DNA of 33,989 bases from positions 1-33,989 of the forward strand of contig CANBVR010000015.1 of assembly GCA_947372965.1 (NCBI GenBank), written 5' to 3'. The stretch is from Actinomycetota bacterium. Lineage in GTDB: Bacteria; Actinomycetota; Actinomycetes; Nanopelagicales; Nanopelagicaceae. This document shows positions 7,693-15,347 of the stretch, piece by piece. A model generated the notes under the pieces. That model was not told where the DNA came from and did not search any database. It worked only from the letters and a program-made list of their open reading frames with translations. A program made the position numbers and the translations under genes. The first letter of the stretch is position 1, and every line of letters begins with the position of its first letter.

Positions 7693-9374
7693 GAAATAAT
7701 TCTTAGCTCCCCCATTGCCCCGCTTGGCACAAATGGATCGCGCGGGCGAATGGCAGTTAATTTTTTGTAAGCACTTCCCTGAATTGGTCGTTGATCAAGC
7801 TCGCCCTTATTTGGCCACATCGACATTGCTCGTTCGGCTTGCGCGGTAATTGTGAGCGATGGATTAACTCCCAGATTTGCCGTAACACTTGAACCATCGA
7901 CGATATGCAAGGTCGGATAATTCCAAACGCGATGATATGGATCAATAACTCCGTTACCTGCATTCGACCCAATGACGCAGCCCCCAACAAAGTGAGCGGT
8001 AAATGGCGCTTCGATTAAATCACCGAGGGTTCCACCCGCGATGCCACCACGATTCTTAGCAATTCGCCGAACGACTTCATTTGCCGCAGGGATGTAGGTG
8101 GCATTTGGTTTTTCTGAATCATTTACTGAAGTAAGGCGCCAACCAAAGATTGATCGCTTTCCAAATACTTTTACGGAGGAATCAACGTTCTGCATGACTA
8201 AGGCAATTACCGAGCGCTGGCTCCATTTTCTAACATCTAAAATTTTCCTAATAAGTCCTGGATTTTTAGCAAAGCTCTTAACCCAAGCTCGGCGACGGGC
8301 CTTGCCAGTTTCACCATCGGTCATAATGGTTTGCAAAAGTCCCATGGAGTTGCTGCCGATTCCATATCGAACTGGCTCTACGTGGGTATGTTCATCAGGA
8401 AAGAAGGATGAAGTGATCGCTGAACCCTTACTGTAATCAATATCGGTATTTGGCATGATGGCGCCGGTTAGCGCTTCACTATTTGTTCTAGATAGCTTTC
8501 CAAGGAAATCAGAGAGCTTAGGTAAAACGCCATCGCGTTTCATCTTATGAAGCAATTTTTGAGTGTTATAGGTTCCCGCGGCAACTATTACTTGGTCTGC
8601 GCTATAAACCTTTTTCCGGCCAAACCAGGCAGAACTATGGCGGGTATAGACCTTCCAAGTGCCATTTGATTGTTCTTGAATCTTTACAACAGTTTGTTCT
8701 GGAAAAACTTTGGCCCCTGCTTTTTCAGCCAGCCCCAAATAATTCTTTGGCAAGGTGTTCTTTGCGCCGTGGCGACAACCAGTCATACAGCCACCGCATT
8801 GCATGCAACCATAACGAGTTGGTCCGACCCCGCCGAAATATGGATCTGCCTTTTCAATGCCAGCACCATCACCAAAATAAACGCCAAGTGGCGCCATTTT
8901 AAAAGTATGACCCACTCCCATTTCAATTGCGACTTCTTTCATCGCCTGATCTGATGGTGAGAAATATGGATTTTCGGCAACACCCAGCATCCGAGATGCT
9001 TGGTCATACCACGGCAAAAGTTCTTCTTTCCAATCTGTAATCTGTGCCCATTGCTTATCGTTGAAATAAGTATCTGGTGGAATATAAAGAGTATTTGCAT
9101 AAACAAGTGAGCCGCCGCCAACTCCAGCTCCGCAGAGAATTAAGACATCTGGAAGCGCGTGAATTCGCTGGATACCGCGAAGGCCAAGCCGTGGGAAGAA
9201 TAAAAACCTGCTTAGGCGCCAAGAAGTTTTAGGGAAATCTTTATCCTCAAATCTACGACCTGCTTCTATGACACCAACTTTGTAACCTTTTTCAGTTAAC
9301 CGAAGCGCACTTACTGAACCACCAAAACCTGAGCCAATAATTAAGACATCAAAGGATTTATCTGCTGACTTCAT
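7689..9374 (-). CDS. GMC-family oxidoreductase, ChoD-like (putative cholesterol/sterol oxidase)
   Basis: FAD-dependent oxidoreductase of 561 residues, closely resembling the mycobacterial ChoD protein over its whole length. Landmarks are the FAD motif LIIGSGFGGS (11-20), LTEKGYKVGVIEAGRRF, the loop GAGVGGGSLVYANTLY (82-97), and the C-terminal TAHFVGGCVIG, IDPYHRV and GVNPSLTI blocks with the conserved His and Asn of GMC enzymes. Residues 190-200 hold a C-x2-C-x2-C-x3-C cluster. Physiological substrate of ChoD itself is disputed, so a sterol role here is uncertain; hopanoid, steroid or other alcohol substrates are equally possible. It is divergent from cydA (165 bases) and convergent with the hydrolase. 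A weak TATGAA hexamer lies 6 bases before the ATG. Confidence 0.88.
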   Translation of the reverse strand: MKSADKSFDVLIIGSGFGGSVSALRLTEKGYKVGVIEAGRRFEDKDFPKTSWRLSRFLFFPRLGLRGIQRIHALPDVLILCGAGVGGGSLVYANTLYIPPDTYFNDKQWAQITDWKEELLPWYDQASRMLGVAENPYFSPSDQAMKEVAIEMGVGHTFKMAPLGVYFGDGAGIEKADPYFGGVGPTRYGCMQCGGCMTGCRHGAKNTLPKNYLGLAEKAGAKVFPEQTVVKIQEQSNGTWKVYTRHSSAWFGRKKVYSADQVIVAAGTYNTQKLLHKMKRDGVLPKLSDFLGKLSRTNSEALTGAIMPNTDIDYSKGSAITSSFFPDEHTHVEPVRYGIGSNSMGLLQTIMTDGETGKARRRAWVKSFAKNPGLIRKILDVRKWSQRSVIALVMQNVDSSVKVFGKRSIFGWRLTSVNDSEKPNATYIPAANEVVRRIAKNRGGIAGGTLGDLIEAPFTAHFVGGCVIGSNAGNGVIDPYHRVWNYPTLHIVDGSSVTANLGVNPSLTITAQAERAMSMWPNKGELDQRPIQGSAYKKLTAIRPRDPFVPSGAMGELRIIS

Positions 9375-9406
9375 TGTCTATTCATATCATTGAAGGGCTA
9401 CCACTC

Positions 9407-9426
9407 AAAGGTTTTTCGTAACCTTT
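9407..9426. repeat. Inverted repeat in the choD-like/cydA intergenic region
   Basis: AAAGGTT (9407-9413) and AACCTTT (9420-9426) form a 7-base inverted repeat with a 6-base centre, followed by a T run to 9430. It looks like a terminator on the plus strand, but no plus-strand gene ends nearby, so a protein-binding operator for the divergent genes is more plausible. Confidence 0.4.
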
Positions 9427-9430
9427 TTTT

Positions 9431-9469
9431 CACGCTCAAAATCACAATTACGTGAGAGGTAGCACGCTC
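9431..9469 (+). repeat. Direct repeat CACGCTC upstream of cydA
   Basis: CACGCTC occurs at 9431-9437 and again at 9463-9469, 32 bases apart (about three helical turns), both upstream of cydA. Candidate binding sites for a regulator of the bd oxidase operon; a 7-base match may also be chance. Confidence 0.3.
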
Positions 9470-9528
9470 TTGAAATTGGAATTATGCAACGCGCTAGGGC
9501 CAAAATTGAGGCAAGAGTTTGAAAGAAA

Positions 9529-9534
9529 AGAGGA
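9529..9534 (+). promoter_or_regulatory. Shine-Dalgarno sequence of cydA
   Basis: AGAGGA five bases before ATG 9540 decides the start. cydA is thus one of the few first genes here with a conventional leader; I could not identify its -10 with confidence. Confidence 0.6.
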
Positions 9535-9539
9535 AGTAC

Positions 9540-10925
9540 ATGAATGCATTAGACCTAGCACGTTGGCAATTCGCCATCACAACGGTTTACCACTTTATCT
9601 TCGTACCAATCACAATTGGTTCAGGATTTCTAGTAGCGGCGCTTCAGACCGCTTGGTATCGAACCAACAACGATAAGTGGCTTCGAGCTACCAAGTTCTT
9701 CGGAAAGTTATTCCTAATTAACTTCGCGATTGGGGTTGTGACCGGCATTGTTCAGGAATTCCAATTTGGAATGAACTGGTCTTCATATAGCCGATTTGTC
9801 GGGGACATTTTTGGCGCTCCTCTTGCAATGGAAGGTTTACTTGCATTCTTCCTCGAGAGCACCTTCCTTGGCATGTGGATCTTTGGTTGGGATCGCTTGC
9901 CTAAGAAGATGCACTTAGCATCAATTTGGTTAGCCTCAACTGGAACTCTTCTCTCTGCCTATTTCATCTTGGCCGCAAATGCATTTATGCAGCACCCAGT
10001 TGGTTATGTTTATAACCAAACAACTGGCCGCGCGGAATTGAAAAACATCTTTACCGTTCTCTTTCAACAAACTGCAGTTTCCGCATTCGTTCACACCATC
10101 ACCTTTGCCTTCCTCACTGCTGGCGCACTATTTGCCGGAGTGAGTGGCTGGATGATTATGAAGGGACGCGATGTTGAGATTGCTCGTCCAATTATGAAAG
10201 CTGGGCTCATAACGATAATCGTTTCCTTCCTGTTGGTCGGAGTATCAGGTGACTGGACTGCTCGCATAATGACTAAGCAACAACCAATGAAAATGGCGGC
10301 GGCTGAGGCGTTATATGACACCAAAGCAAATGCCCCATTCTCACTATTTACCGTTGGAACTCTCGATGGAAGTAAGTCGGTCTTCCAGATCGGCCTTCCT
10401 TCAATCCTCTCCTTTATGTCTACAGGAGATGTAAATGGAACTGTCGAAGGTGTAAATGATTTACAAGCCAAGTACGAGAAGCAGTACGGCCCAGGAAATT
10501 ACAAACCAACTATTGCACTTGCATACTGGTCATTTAGATTGATGATTGGCTTTGGCTTCATAGTTGCCCTCTTTGCTGCGTTCGCACTTTGGCGCACTCG
10601 AAAGGGCGCGATGCCAACAAGTAAGTGGTTTGCTCGCGCACTAATCGTTCTGCCATTTCTCCCAATTCTTGGAAACTCATTCGGTTGGATCTTCACCGAA
10701 TCAGCTCGCCAACCATGGGTTGTCTTTGGATTGTTTAAGACGGCAGATGGCGTTAGCCCAGGCGTTAGCGCCGGAAATGTTCTCTTCACAATGATCACTT
10801 TCACTCTTCTCTACGGAGTGTTAGCGGTTATCGAATTCGGCTTGATGGTTCGCACCATCAAGGTTGGAATGGAAAAAACACCTGCGAAAGACGCAGATGC
10901 AAAGACACTAACAATGGCTTACTAA
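9540..10925 (+). CDS. cydA: Cytochrome bd ubiquinol/menaquinol oxidase subunit I
   Basis: Haem-bearing subunit of the bd oxidase, which oxidises quinol and reduces oxygen to water at high affinity in the cytoplasmic membrane. The 461-residue multi-pass protein has the expected ligands: His18 and Met335 (haem b558), His185 (haem b595), plus Glu98 and Glu106 of the proton/haem region, and the quinol-loop residues Lys251 and Glu256 in KQQPMKMAAAE. The Q-loop is short, as in most Gram-positive enzymes, compared with the 522-residue E. coli protein. I start at ATG 9540, preceded 5 bases away by AGAGGA; an in-frame TTG at 9519 lacks support. First gene of cydABDC. Confidence 0.97.
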   Translation: MNALDLARWQFAITTVYHFIFVPITIGSGFLVAALQTAWYRTNNDKWLRATKFFGKLFLINFAIGVVTGIVQEFQFGMNWSSYSRFVGDIFGAPLAMEGLLAFFLESTFLGMWIFGWDRLPKKMHLASIWLASTGTLLSAYFILAANAFMQHPVGYVYNQTTGRAELKNIFTVLFQQTAVSAFVHTITFAFLTAGALFAGVSGWMIMKGRDVEIARPIMKAGLITIIVSFLLVGVSGDWTARIMTKQQPMKMAAAEALYDTKANAPFSLFTVGTLDGSKSVFQIGLPSILSFMSTGDVNGTVEGVNDLQAKYEKQYGPGNYKPTIALAYWSFRLMIGFGFIVALFAAFALWRTRKGAMPTSKWFARALIVLPFLPILGNSFGWIFTESARQPWVVFGLFKTADGVSPGVSAGNVLFTMITFTLLYGVLAVIEFGLMVRTIKVGMEKTPAKDADAKTLTMAY

Positions 10926-10930
10926 GGGGG
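10924..10930 (+). promoter_or_regulatory. Shine-Dalgarno sequence of cydB
   Basis: AAGGGGG ten bases before ATG 10941, overlapping the cydA stop. A strong site for an internal operon gene, in contrast to the leaderless first genes elsewhere in the window. Confidence 0.6.
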
Positions 10931-10940
10931 CGATTAGAAA

Positions 10941-11981
10941 ATGTCATTCAATACTCTGTGGTTCGTATTAATCGCCGTTCTTTGGATCGGTTATTTCATT
11001 CTCGAAGGTTTCGACTTTGGTGTTGGAATCCTTCTAAAGACTGTGGCTAAGACACAAGCAGAACGTCGCACAGTTCTCACAACGCTTGGACCAGTTTGGG
11101 ACGGCAACGAGGTTTGGCTTCTCGTCGCAGGAGGCGCAACTTTCGCTGCCTTCCCAGAGTGGTATGCAACGCTTTTTAGTGGATTTTATTTACCACTATT
11201 TCTAATTCTGGTCTCACTGATTGTTCGTGGTGTTTCCTTTGAATACCGAAGTAAGTATGGCAAGCCAGAATGGCGTGGTCGTTGGGATAACGCAATTGTT
11301 ATAGCAAGCGCGCTTCCCGCAGTTCTCTGGGGCGTGGCCTTTGCCAATATTGTTCGCGGCGTTCCGCTTGAAAAATCTGCATCTGGCGCAATTGAATACT
11401 CTGGCGGTTTCTTTAACCTCTTAAATCCATATGCAATTCTCGGTGGATTAACTACCTTCTCACTTTTCGTAGCTCATGGCGCATTCTTCTTGGCGCTCAA
11501 GACTGAGGGTGAGATTCGAGTTCGAGCAAATGCAATCGGACAGAAGATGGGTCTTGCAACTGCAATATTTGCCGTTGCTTTCTTGGGATGGACAATTACA
11601 TCGCTAACTTCTGATGTAAAAGTTGTTACCGGTTCGCTAATCGTTGTGGTTTGTTGGTTGAGCGCACTTGCCGCAAATTATAAAGGACGCGAAGGTTGGG
11701 CCTTCCTATTCTCAGCAATTACAACAGCATTCGTTGTAATAACTCTATTCTCTGGTCTCTATCCAAATGTTATGCCAAACCGCATCGCGGGTGGCGTTGG
11801 ACTAGATATCTTCAATGCTTCAAGTACGCAATACACCTTGAAGGTGATGACAGTTGTTGCGGTTGTTATGACCCCAATCGTCTTGATCTACCAAGGTTGG
11901 ACTTATTGGGTATTTCGCAAGCGCATTAGTCCTTCTCAGATTGCAAATGCAGATTCTGGCGTATTGGATCAGATTCACTAG
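10941..11981 (+). CDS. cydB: Cytochrome bd oxidase subunit II
   Basis: Second membrane subunit of the bd oxidase, pairing with CydA. The 346-residue protein is rich in transmembrane helices and starts with the diagnostic WFVLIAVLWIGYFILEGFDFG (FxxEGFDFGVG motif at about 20-30), followed by LGPVWDGNEVWLL (about 49-61) and the FPEWYATLFSGFYLPL segment. It lies 15 bases after cydA with a strong Shine-Dalgarno AAGGGGG (10924-10930) ten bases before the ATG. Its TAG stop overlaps the GTG start of cydD by one base, so the oxidase and its assembly transporter are translationally linked. Confidence 0.97.
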   Translation: MSFNTLWFVLIAVLWIGYFILEGFDFGVGILLKTVAKTQAERRTVLTTLGPVWDGNEVWLLVAGGATFAAFPEWYATLFSGFYLPLFLILVSLIVRGVSFEYRSKYGKPEWRGRWDNAIVIASALPAVLWGVAFANIVRGVPLEKSASGAIEYSGGFFNLLNPYAILGGLTTFSLFVAHGAFFLALKTEGEIRVRANAIGQKMGLATAIFAVAFLGWTITSLTSDVKVVTGSLIVVVCWLSALAANYKGREGWAFLFSAITTAFVVITLFSGLYPNVMPNRIAGGVGLDIFNASSTQYTLKVMTVVAVVMTPIVLIYQGWTYWVFRKRISPSQIANADSGVLDQIH

Positions 11982-13618
11982 TGAAACCATTAGATCCGCG
12001 ACTACTGCGTTATTCGCGCAGTAGTCGCGGCTTTCTAATTACTACGGTTGCAATTGCAATCGTCAGCGCTTTTGCCACCATCTTTCAGGCGCTTTTGATC
12101 ACCAATTTAATTATGAGTTTTTTCCAGCGCCATGAAAGTTTTTCAAGCAATCGAAATTTAGTAGTTGATTTGGCAGCAATCTTTCTTGTCCGTGCCAGCC
12201 TGGCATTTATAACCGATCGGGTAAGTACAGCTGCAAGTTCCAAGATGAGAAGTGAATTACGTAATCAAATCATGAAAAAGACCCTAGATAGCGGCGCAGT
12301 TGATGTGCAACGCCTCGGGACTGCAGGACTCTCGGTTTTGATTACTAAGGGGATAAATAACCTTGATGGATACTTTGCAAAATTTCTACCGCAATTATTC
12401 ATAGCCACGATAGTGCCTTTAATGGTTGGACTCACTATTACCTTTCGTGACTGGAAATCTGGATTGGTCATAATCTGCACAATCCCTTTGATTCCCCTTT
12501 TCGGGATTTTAATTGGCCGCTTCACTGCTAATGCAACAGCAAAGAAGTGGCAGACCTTGGGGCTACTTAGTGGATATTTTCTAGATTTATTAAGCGGACT
12601 TACAACGCTCAAGGTTTATGGCCGCAGCAAGTTGCAAGGTAAAAAGCTAAAGCAGGTAGGCGATGATTACCGAAGTGAAACCATGAAGGTTTTAAAGCTC
12701 TCATTCCTTTCATCACTAGCCCTAGAATTAATCTCCACACTATCTGTAGCACTGCTAGCTGTCTCTATCGGACTGCGATTGGTAAGCGGTTCCATTTCAC
12801 TTTCGGTTGGTCTTTTCATATTAATTATTGCCCCAGAGGTTTATTGGCCAATTAGACAAGTTGCTGGATATTTTCACGCCGCATCAGATGGCATGGCTGC
12901 CTTTGAACAACTTTTTGAAATTTTAGATCGCAAAGATGTATCTGGTGGGATCACACTTTCCAAAATCGATGCAATAACCTGGAGCCAATTGACGGTGGAT
13001 TATCCAGATCGTTCAACGGTGCACATCCCTTCCGGGCAAATATCCGCAGGAAGTGTTCATGGACTAATTGGTACCTCTGGCAGTGGAAAATCTACGCTCG
13101 CATCAATCCTTCTAGGATTTTCAAAACCAACTACTGGCGAAGTCTTAATCAGTACAGATCAAGGAACCTTCCCACTTTCTGAAATTGAATTAAGCCACTG
13201 GCAAGGCCGCATCTCCTGGTTACCGCAAGAACCTAAATTTCCACTTGGAAGCGTTGCGGCTATCTTGAAACATGCCAAACCAGGCGCGCTTGAATTCGAA
13301 TTAGTTGAAGCACTTTCTAAAGTGGATCTGGATATCTCTGATCTTCCAAATGGATTGCGTACCGAACTAGGGACAATTAATCAGCCGCTCTCCCAGGGTC
13401 AGCTTCGAAAAATCGCACTTGCCAGAGTCATCTTAAAGCCGGCCGATATCTTGATCCTTGATGAACCAACCGCATCAGTCGATGATGTGAGTGAAGAAAT
13501 TATTTCTAAATTACTAGATGAACAACGAGCCAACGGCAAACTTATCTTGCTGATCACTCACCGAAATGTCATGATCGCGGGCGCTTCTGCCGTAACAAAT
13601 ATGGCGCGTGCTCGATGA
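11981..13618 (+). CDS. cydD: CydD subunit of the heterodimeric bd-oxidase assembly ABC transporter
   Basis: Half-transporter of 545 residues that with CydC forms the exporter needed for cytochrome bd assembly (known to export cysteine or glutathione in E. coli, with haem also proposed; actinobacteria may use other thiols). Six transmembrane helices occupy about 1-300. The ABC domain has Walker A GTSGSGKST (364-372), a degenerate signature LSQGQLRK (about 470) in place of LSGGQ, Walker B ILILDEP (about 489-495) and switch His in LITHRN. Start is GTG 11981, overlapping the cydB stop as TAGTG. An ATGA overlap joins it to cydC. Degenerate signatures are common in such heterodimers. Confidence 0.93.
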   Translation: MKPLDPRLLRYSRSSRGFLITTVAIAIVSAFATIFQALLITNLIMSFFQRHESFSSNRNLVVDLAAIFLVRASLAFITDRVSTAASSKMRSELRNQIMKKTLDSGAVDVQRLGTAGLSVLITKGINNLDGYFAKFLPQLFIATIVPLMVGLTITFRDWKSGLVIICTIPLIPLFGILIGRFTANATAKKWQTLGLLSGYFLDLLSGLTTLKVYGRSKLQGKKLKQVGDDYRSETMKVLKLSFLSSLALELISTLSVALLAVSIGLRLVSGSISLSVGLFILIIAPEVYWPIRQVAGYFHAASDGMAAFEQLFEILDRKDVSGGITLSKIDAITWSQLTVDYPDRSTVHIPSGQISAGSVHGLIGTSGSGKSTLASILLGFSKPTTGEVLISTDQGTFPLSEIELSHWQGRISWLPQEPKFPLGSVAAILKHAKPGALEFELVEALSKVDLDISDLPNGLRTELGTINQPLSQGQLRKIALARVILKPADILILDEPTASVDDVSEEIISKLLDEQRANGKLILLITHRNVMIAGASAVTNMARAR

Positions 13619-15222
13619 AAAATATAATGAGTTCACTTCGGCCACACTGGAAACAATTAAGCCTCGGCGCAATTCTTGGCGGAGCATCCTTAATAGCAGC
13701 CGTTGGTTTACTTGCAGCAAGTGCTTGGTTGATCTCCATGGCATCGACGCGTCCCCCTATCTTGGTTCTAGAAGTTGCAATAGTTGCCGTGCGATTTTTT
13801 GGTCTATCTCGAGGATTTCTCCGGTATGCCGGTCGAATCTCCGAACACGATGCCGCGCTAAAAATTCAAACAGATTTGCGAATCTCGATCTATCAAAAGC
13901 TTTCTAAATTCTTACCGCAAACTTTTGTAGGAATGCGCCGGGGAAATCTGCTCTCTCAAATTATTAACGATGTCGAACAGGTGCAAGATCTCTGGCTACG
14001 AATGGTCTTGCCATGGCTTGCCGCCCTGATCTCAGGTGCTGCCGGAATCGGAATTATGTATTGGTTGGCTCCAACAGCGGCAAATGCAATTGCCTTGATT
14101 TTTCTGCTCACCGCGCTCCTTGTTCCACTTATTTCAACGCTTTCATCCGGCTCAAACCTTGCCCGAGATAATGAAGCCGCGCTTTTCGATCAGGTAATGC
14201 AGGTAGCGGAGAGTGCAAATGAAGCGCTGATCTTTAACTTCCGTGAGGAATTGATGGAAGATTTAATTCTCCACCAAGACACAATTGAGTTTTATGAAGT
14301 CAAGAAGGCCAAGCGAGCTGGATATGCCAGCTCTTTCTATATGTTGGGTTTGGCAAGTGCAGTGCTTACTGGACTTTACTTCGCAGCCCAAGGTTTTGCC
14401 CACCACAACTTGGCAGGCGTTAATGTCGCGGTAATTGCTTTATTGCCGCTTGTTATCTTCGATGGCCTAAGCACACTTCCATCTGCCTTTTCGCAAATGC
14501 GCCAAGTTATCGAAGCAGCATCTAAGTTAAATCCCTATTTGGAATCTGGGATCGAAGAAAAAGAAGTTAGCCCCCAACTCCCACTTTCAAATAAAGTAAG
14601 CATTGAGTTTGTAGAGGTTTCCCCAATTCTTGATGGCACCAGCCTGAAACCTATTTCTGCCAGCATTATTCCTAGCCAAACTCTGCTCGTAATGGGCAAA
14701 TCAGGTTCCGGAAAATCTTCACTAATTAATGCGCTCCTTGGCTTCTTGCCGTACACCGGAAAAATTACAATAAATGGCGAACCACTAGCCGCAAAACATG
14801 AACCACTCTTTTCGACTTTACTTCAAGATGATTATCTATTTGCCACTTCGATCCGAGAGAATTTAAAGATTGGCAAGCCCTCAGCAAGTGACCGGGAAAT
14901 TGATCAAATTCTTGAAGTTGTAGAACTCGGTGATTTGGTTCATCACTTACCAGAAGGTTTGGATACTCATGTTGGCCCACTTGGGTATAACTTTTCCGGT
15001 GGCGAAAAACAGCGTATGAAATTAGCCAGACTCTTGCTTCGCAATACCCCAGTATTTATTCTCGATGAACCATACGAATATTTGGACTCATTTCAAGTGG
15101 ATCGGATCGCCAAGAAGGTAGAGAAGATTTTGCATGGCAAAACAGTGATCATCATTAGCCACTTAGATCTGCCGATTACGGCGAAAACGCTCTTATTTGC
15201 TGGAGCCCCCCGTCAGGATTGA
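13615..15222 (+). CDS. cydC: CydC subunit of the bd-oxidase assembly ABC transporter
   Basis: Partner half-transporter of CydD, 535 residues, last gene of cydABDC. The N-terminal membrane domain carries the CydC-like SAWLISMASTRPPILVLEVA stretch (about 37-56). The ABC domain has Walker A GKSGSGKSS (about 361-369), signature FSGGEKQRMKLARL (about 461), Walker B FILDEPYEYLD (about 481) and HisH-loop IIISHLD. The final residues AGAPRQD and the TGA stop (15220-15222) are read from sequence that on the other strand encodes the 3' part of tRNA-Thr, a 22-base overlap. No terminator is visible after it, so the mRNA probably continues through the antisense of the tRNA. Confidence 0.93.
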   Translation: MKNIMSSLRPHWKQLSLGAILGGASLIAAVGLLAASAWLISMASTRPPILVLEVAIVAVRFFGLSRGFLRYAGRISEHDAALKIQTDLRISIYQKLSKFLPQTFVGMRRGNLLSQIINDVEQVQDLWLRMVLPWLAALISGAAGIGIMYWLAPTAANAIALIFLLTALLVPLISTLSSGSNLARDNEAALFDQVMQVAESANEALIFNFREELMEDLILHQDTIEFYEVKKAKRAGYASSFYMLGLASAVLTGLYFAAQGFAHHNLAGVNVAVIALLPLVIFDGLSTLPSAFSQMRQVIEAASKLNPYLESGIEEKEVSPQLPLSNKVSIEFVEVSPILDGTSLKPISASIIPSQTLLVMGKSGSGKSSLINALLGFLPYTGKITINGEPLAAKHEPLFSTLLQDDYLFATSIRENLKIGKPSASDREIDQILEVVELGDLVHHLPEGLDTHVGPLGYNFSGGEKQRMKLARLLLRNTPVFILDEPYEYLDSFQVDRIAKKVEKILHGKTVIIISHLDLPITAKTLLFAGAPRQD

Positions 15223-15275
15223 ACTGACGACCTTCCGCTTACAAGGCGGATGCTCTACCACTGAGCTAGGGAGGC
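15201..15275 (-). tRNA. tRNA-Thr (anticodon UGU)
   Basis: Complete cloverleaf on the minus strand: acceptor GCCTCCC pairs with GGGGGGC (one U-G pair), D arm GCTC/GAGC, anticodon stem TCCGC/GCGGA with loop CTTGTAA giving anticodon TGT, variable AGGTC, T arm GTCAG/CTGAC with loop TTCAATC, discriminator T and an encoded CCA (15201-15203). Mature length 75 including CCA. It reads Thr ACA codons. The 3' 22 bases overlap the convergent end of cydC. A CATAAT hexamer at 15291-15296 is a candidate -10 about 15 bases upstream. Confidence 0.96.
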
Positions 15276-15290
15276 GAAACTGCGTGGCTA

Positions 15291-15296
15291 ATTATG
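15291..15296 (-). promoter_or_regulatory. Candidate -10 (CATAAT) of tRNA-Thr
   Basis: CATAAT on the minus strand, five of six to TATAAT, 15 bases upstream of the tRNA 5' end. No convincing -35 is seen. Confidence 0.4.
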
Positions 15297-15335
15297 GCAC
15301 GTACTTTTGGTCCTGAATAACGCTCAATAAGTGGG

Positions 15336-15341
15336 TATCTT
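15336..15341 (+). promoter_or_regulatory. -10 element (TATCTT) of ppx, probably leaderless
   Basis: TATCTT ends 6 bases before the ATG at 15348, so transcription should start at the ATG. No Shine-Dalgarno is present. Confidence 0.55.
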
Positions 15342-15347
15342 CTGCCT

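Noticed and set aside
9407-9430. Rho-independent terminator (hairpin plus T run)
   Set aside because: No plus-strand gene lies immediately upstream (nearest ends at 7692, with a whole minus-strand gene between), so a terminator would have nothing to end; kept as an inverted repeat.
9519-9539. TTG start for cydA adding seven residues (MKEKRKY)
   Set aside because: ATG 9540 has a good Shine-Dalgarno and matches the family N-terminus; the TTG extension is translated from the ribosome-binding site itself.
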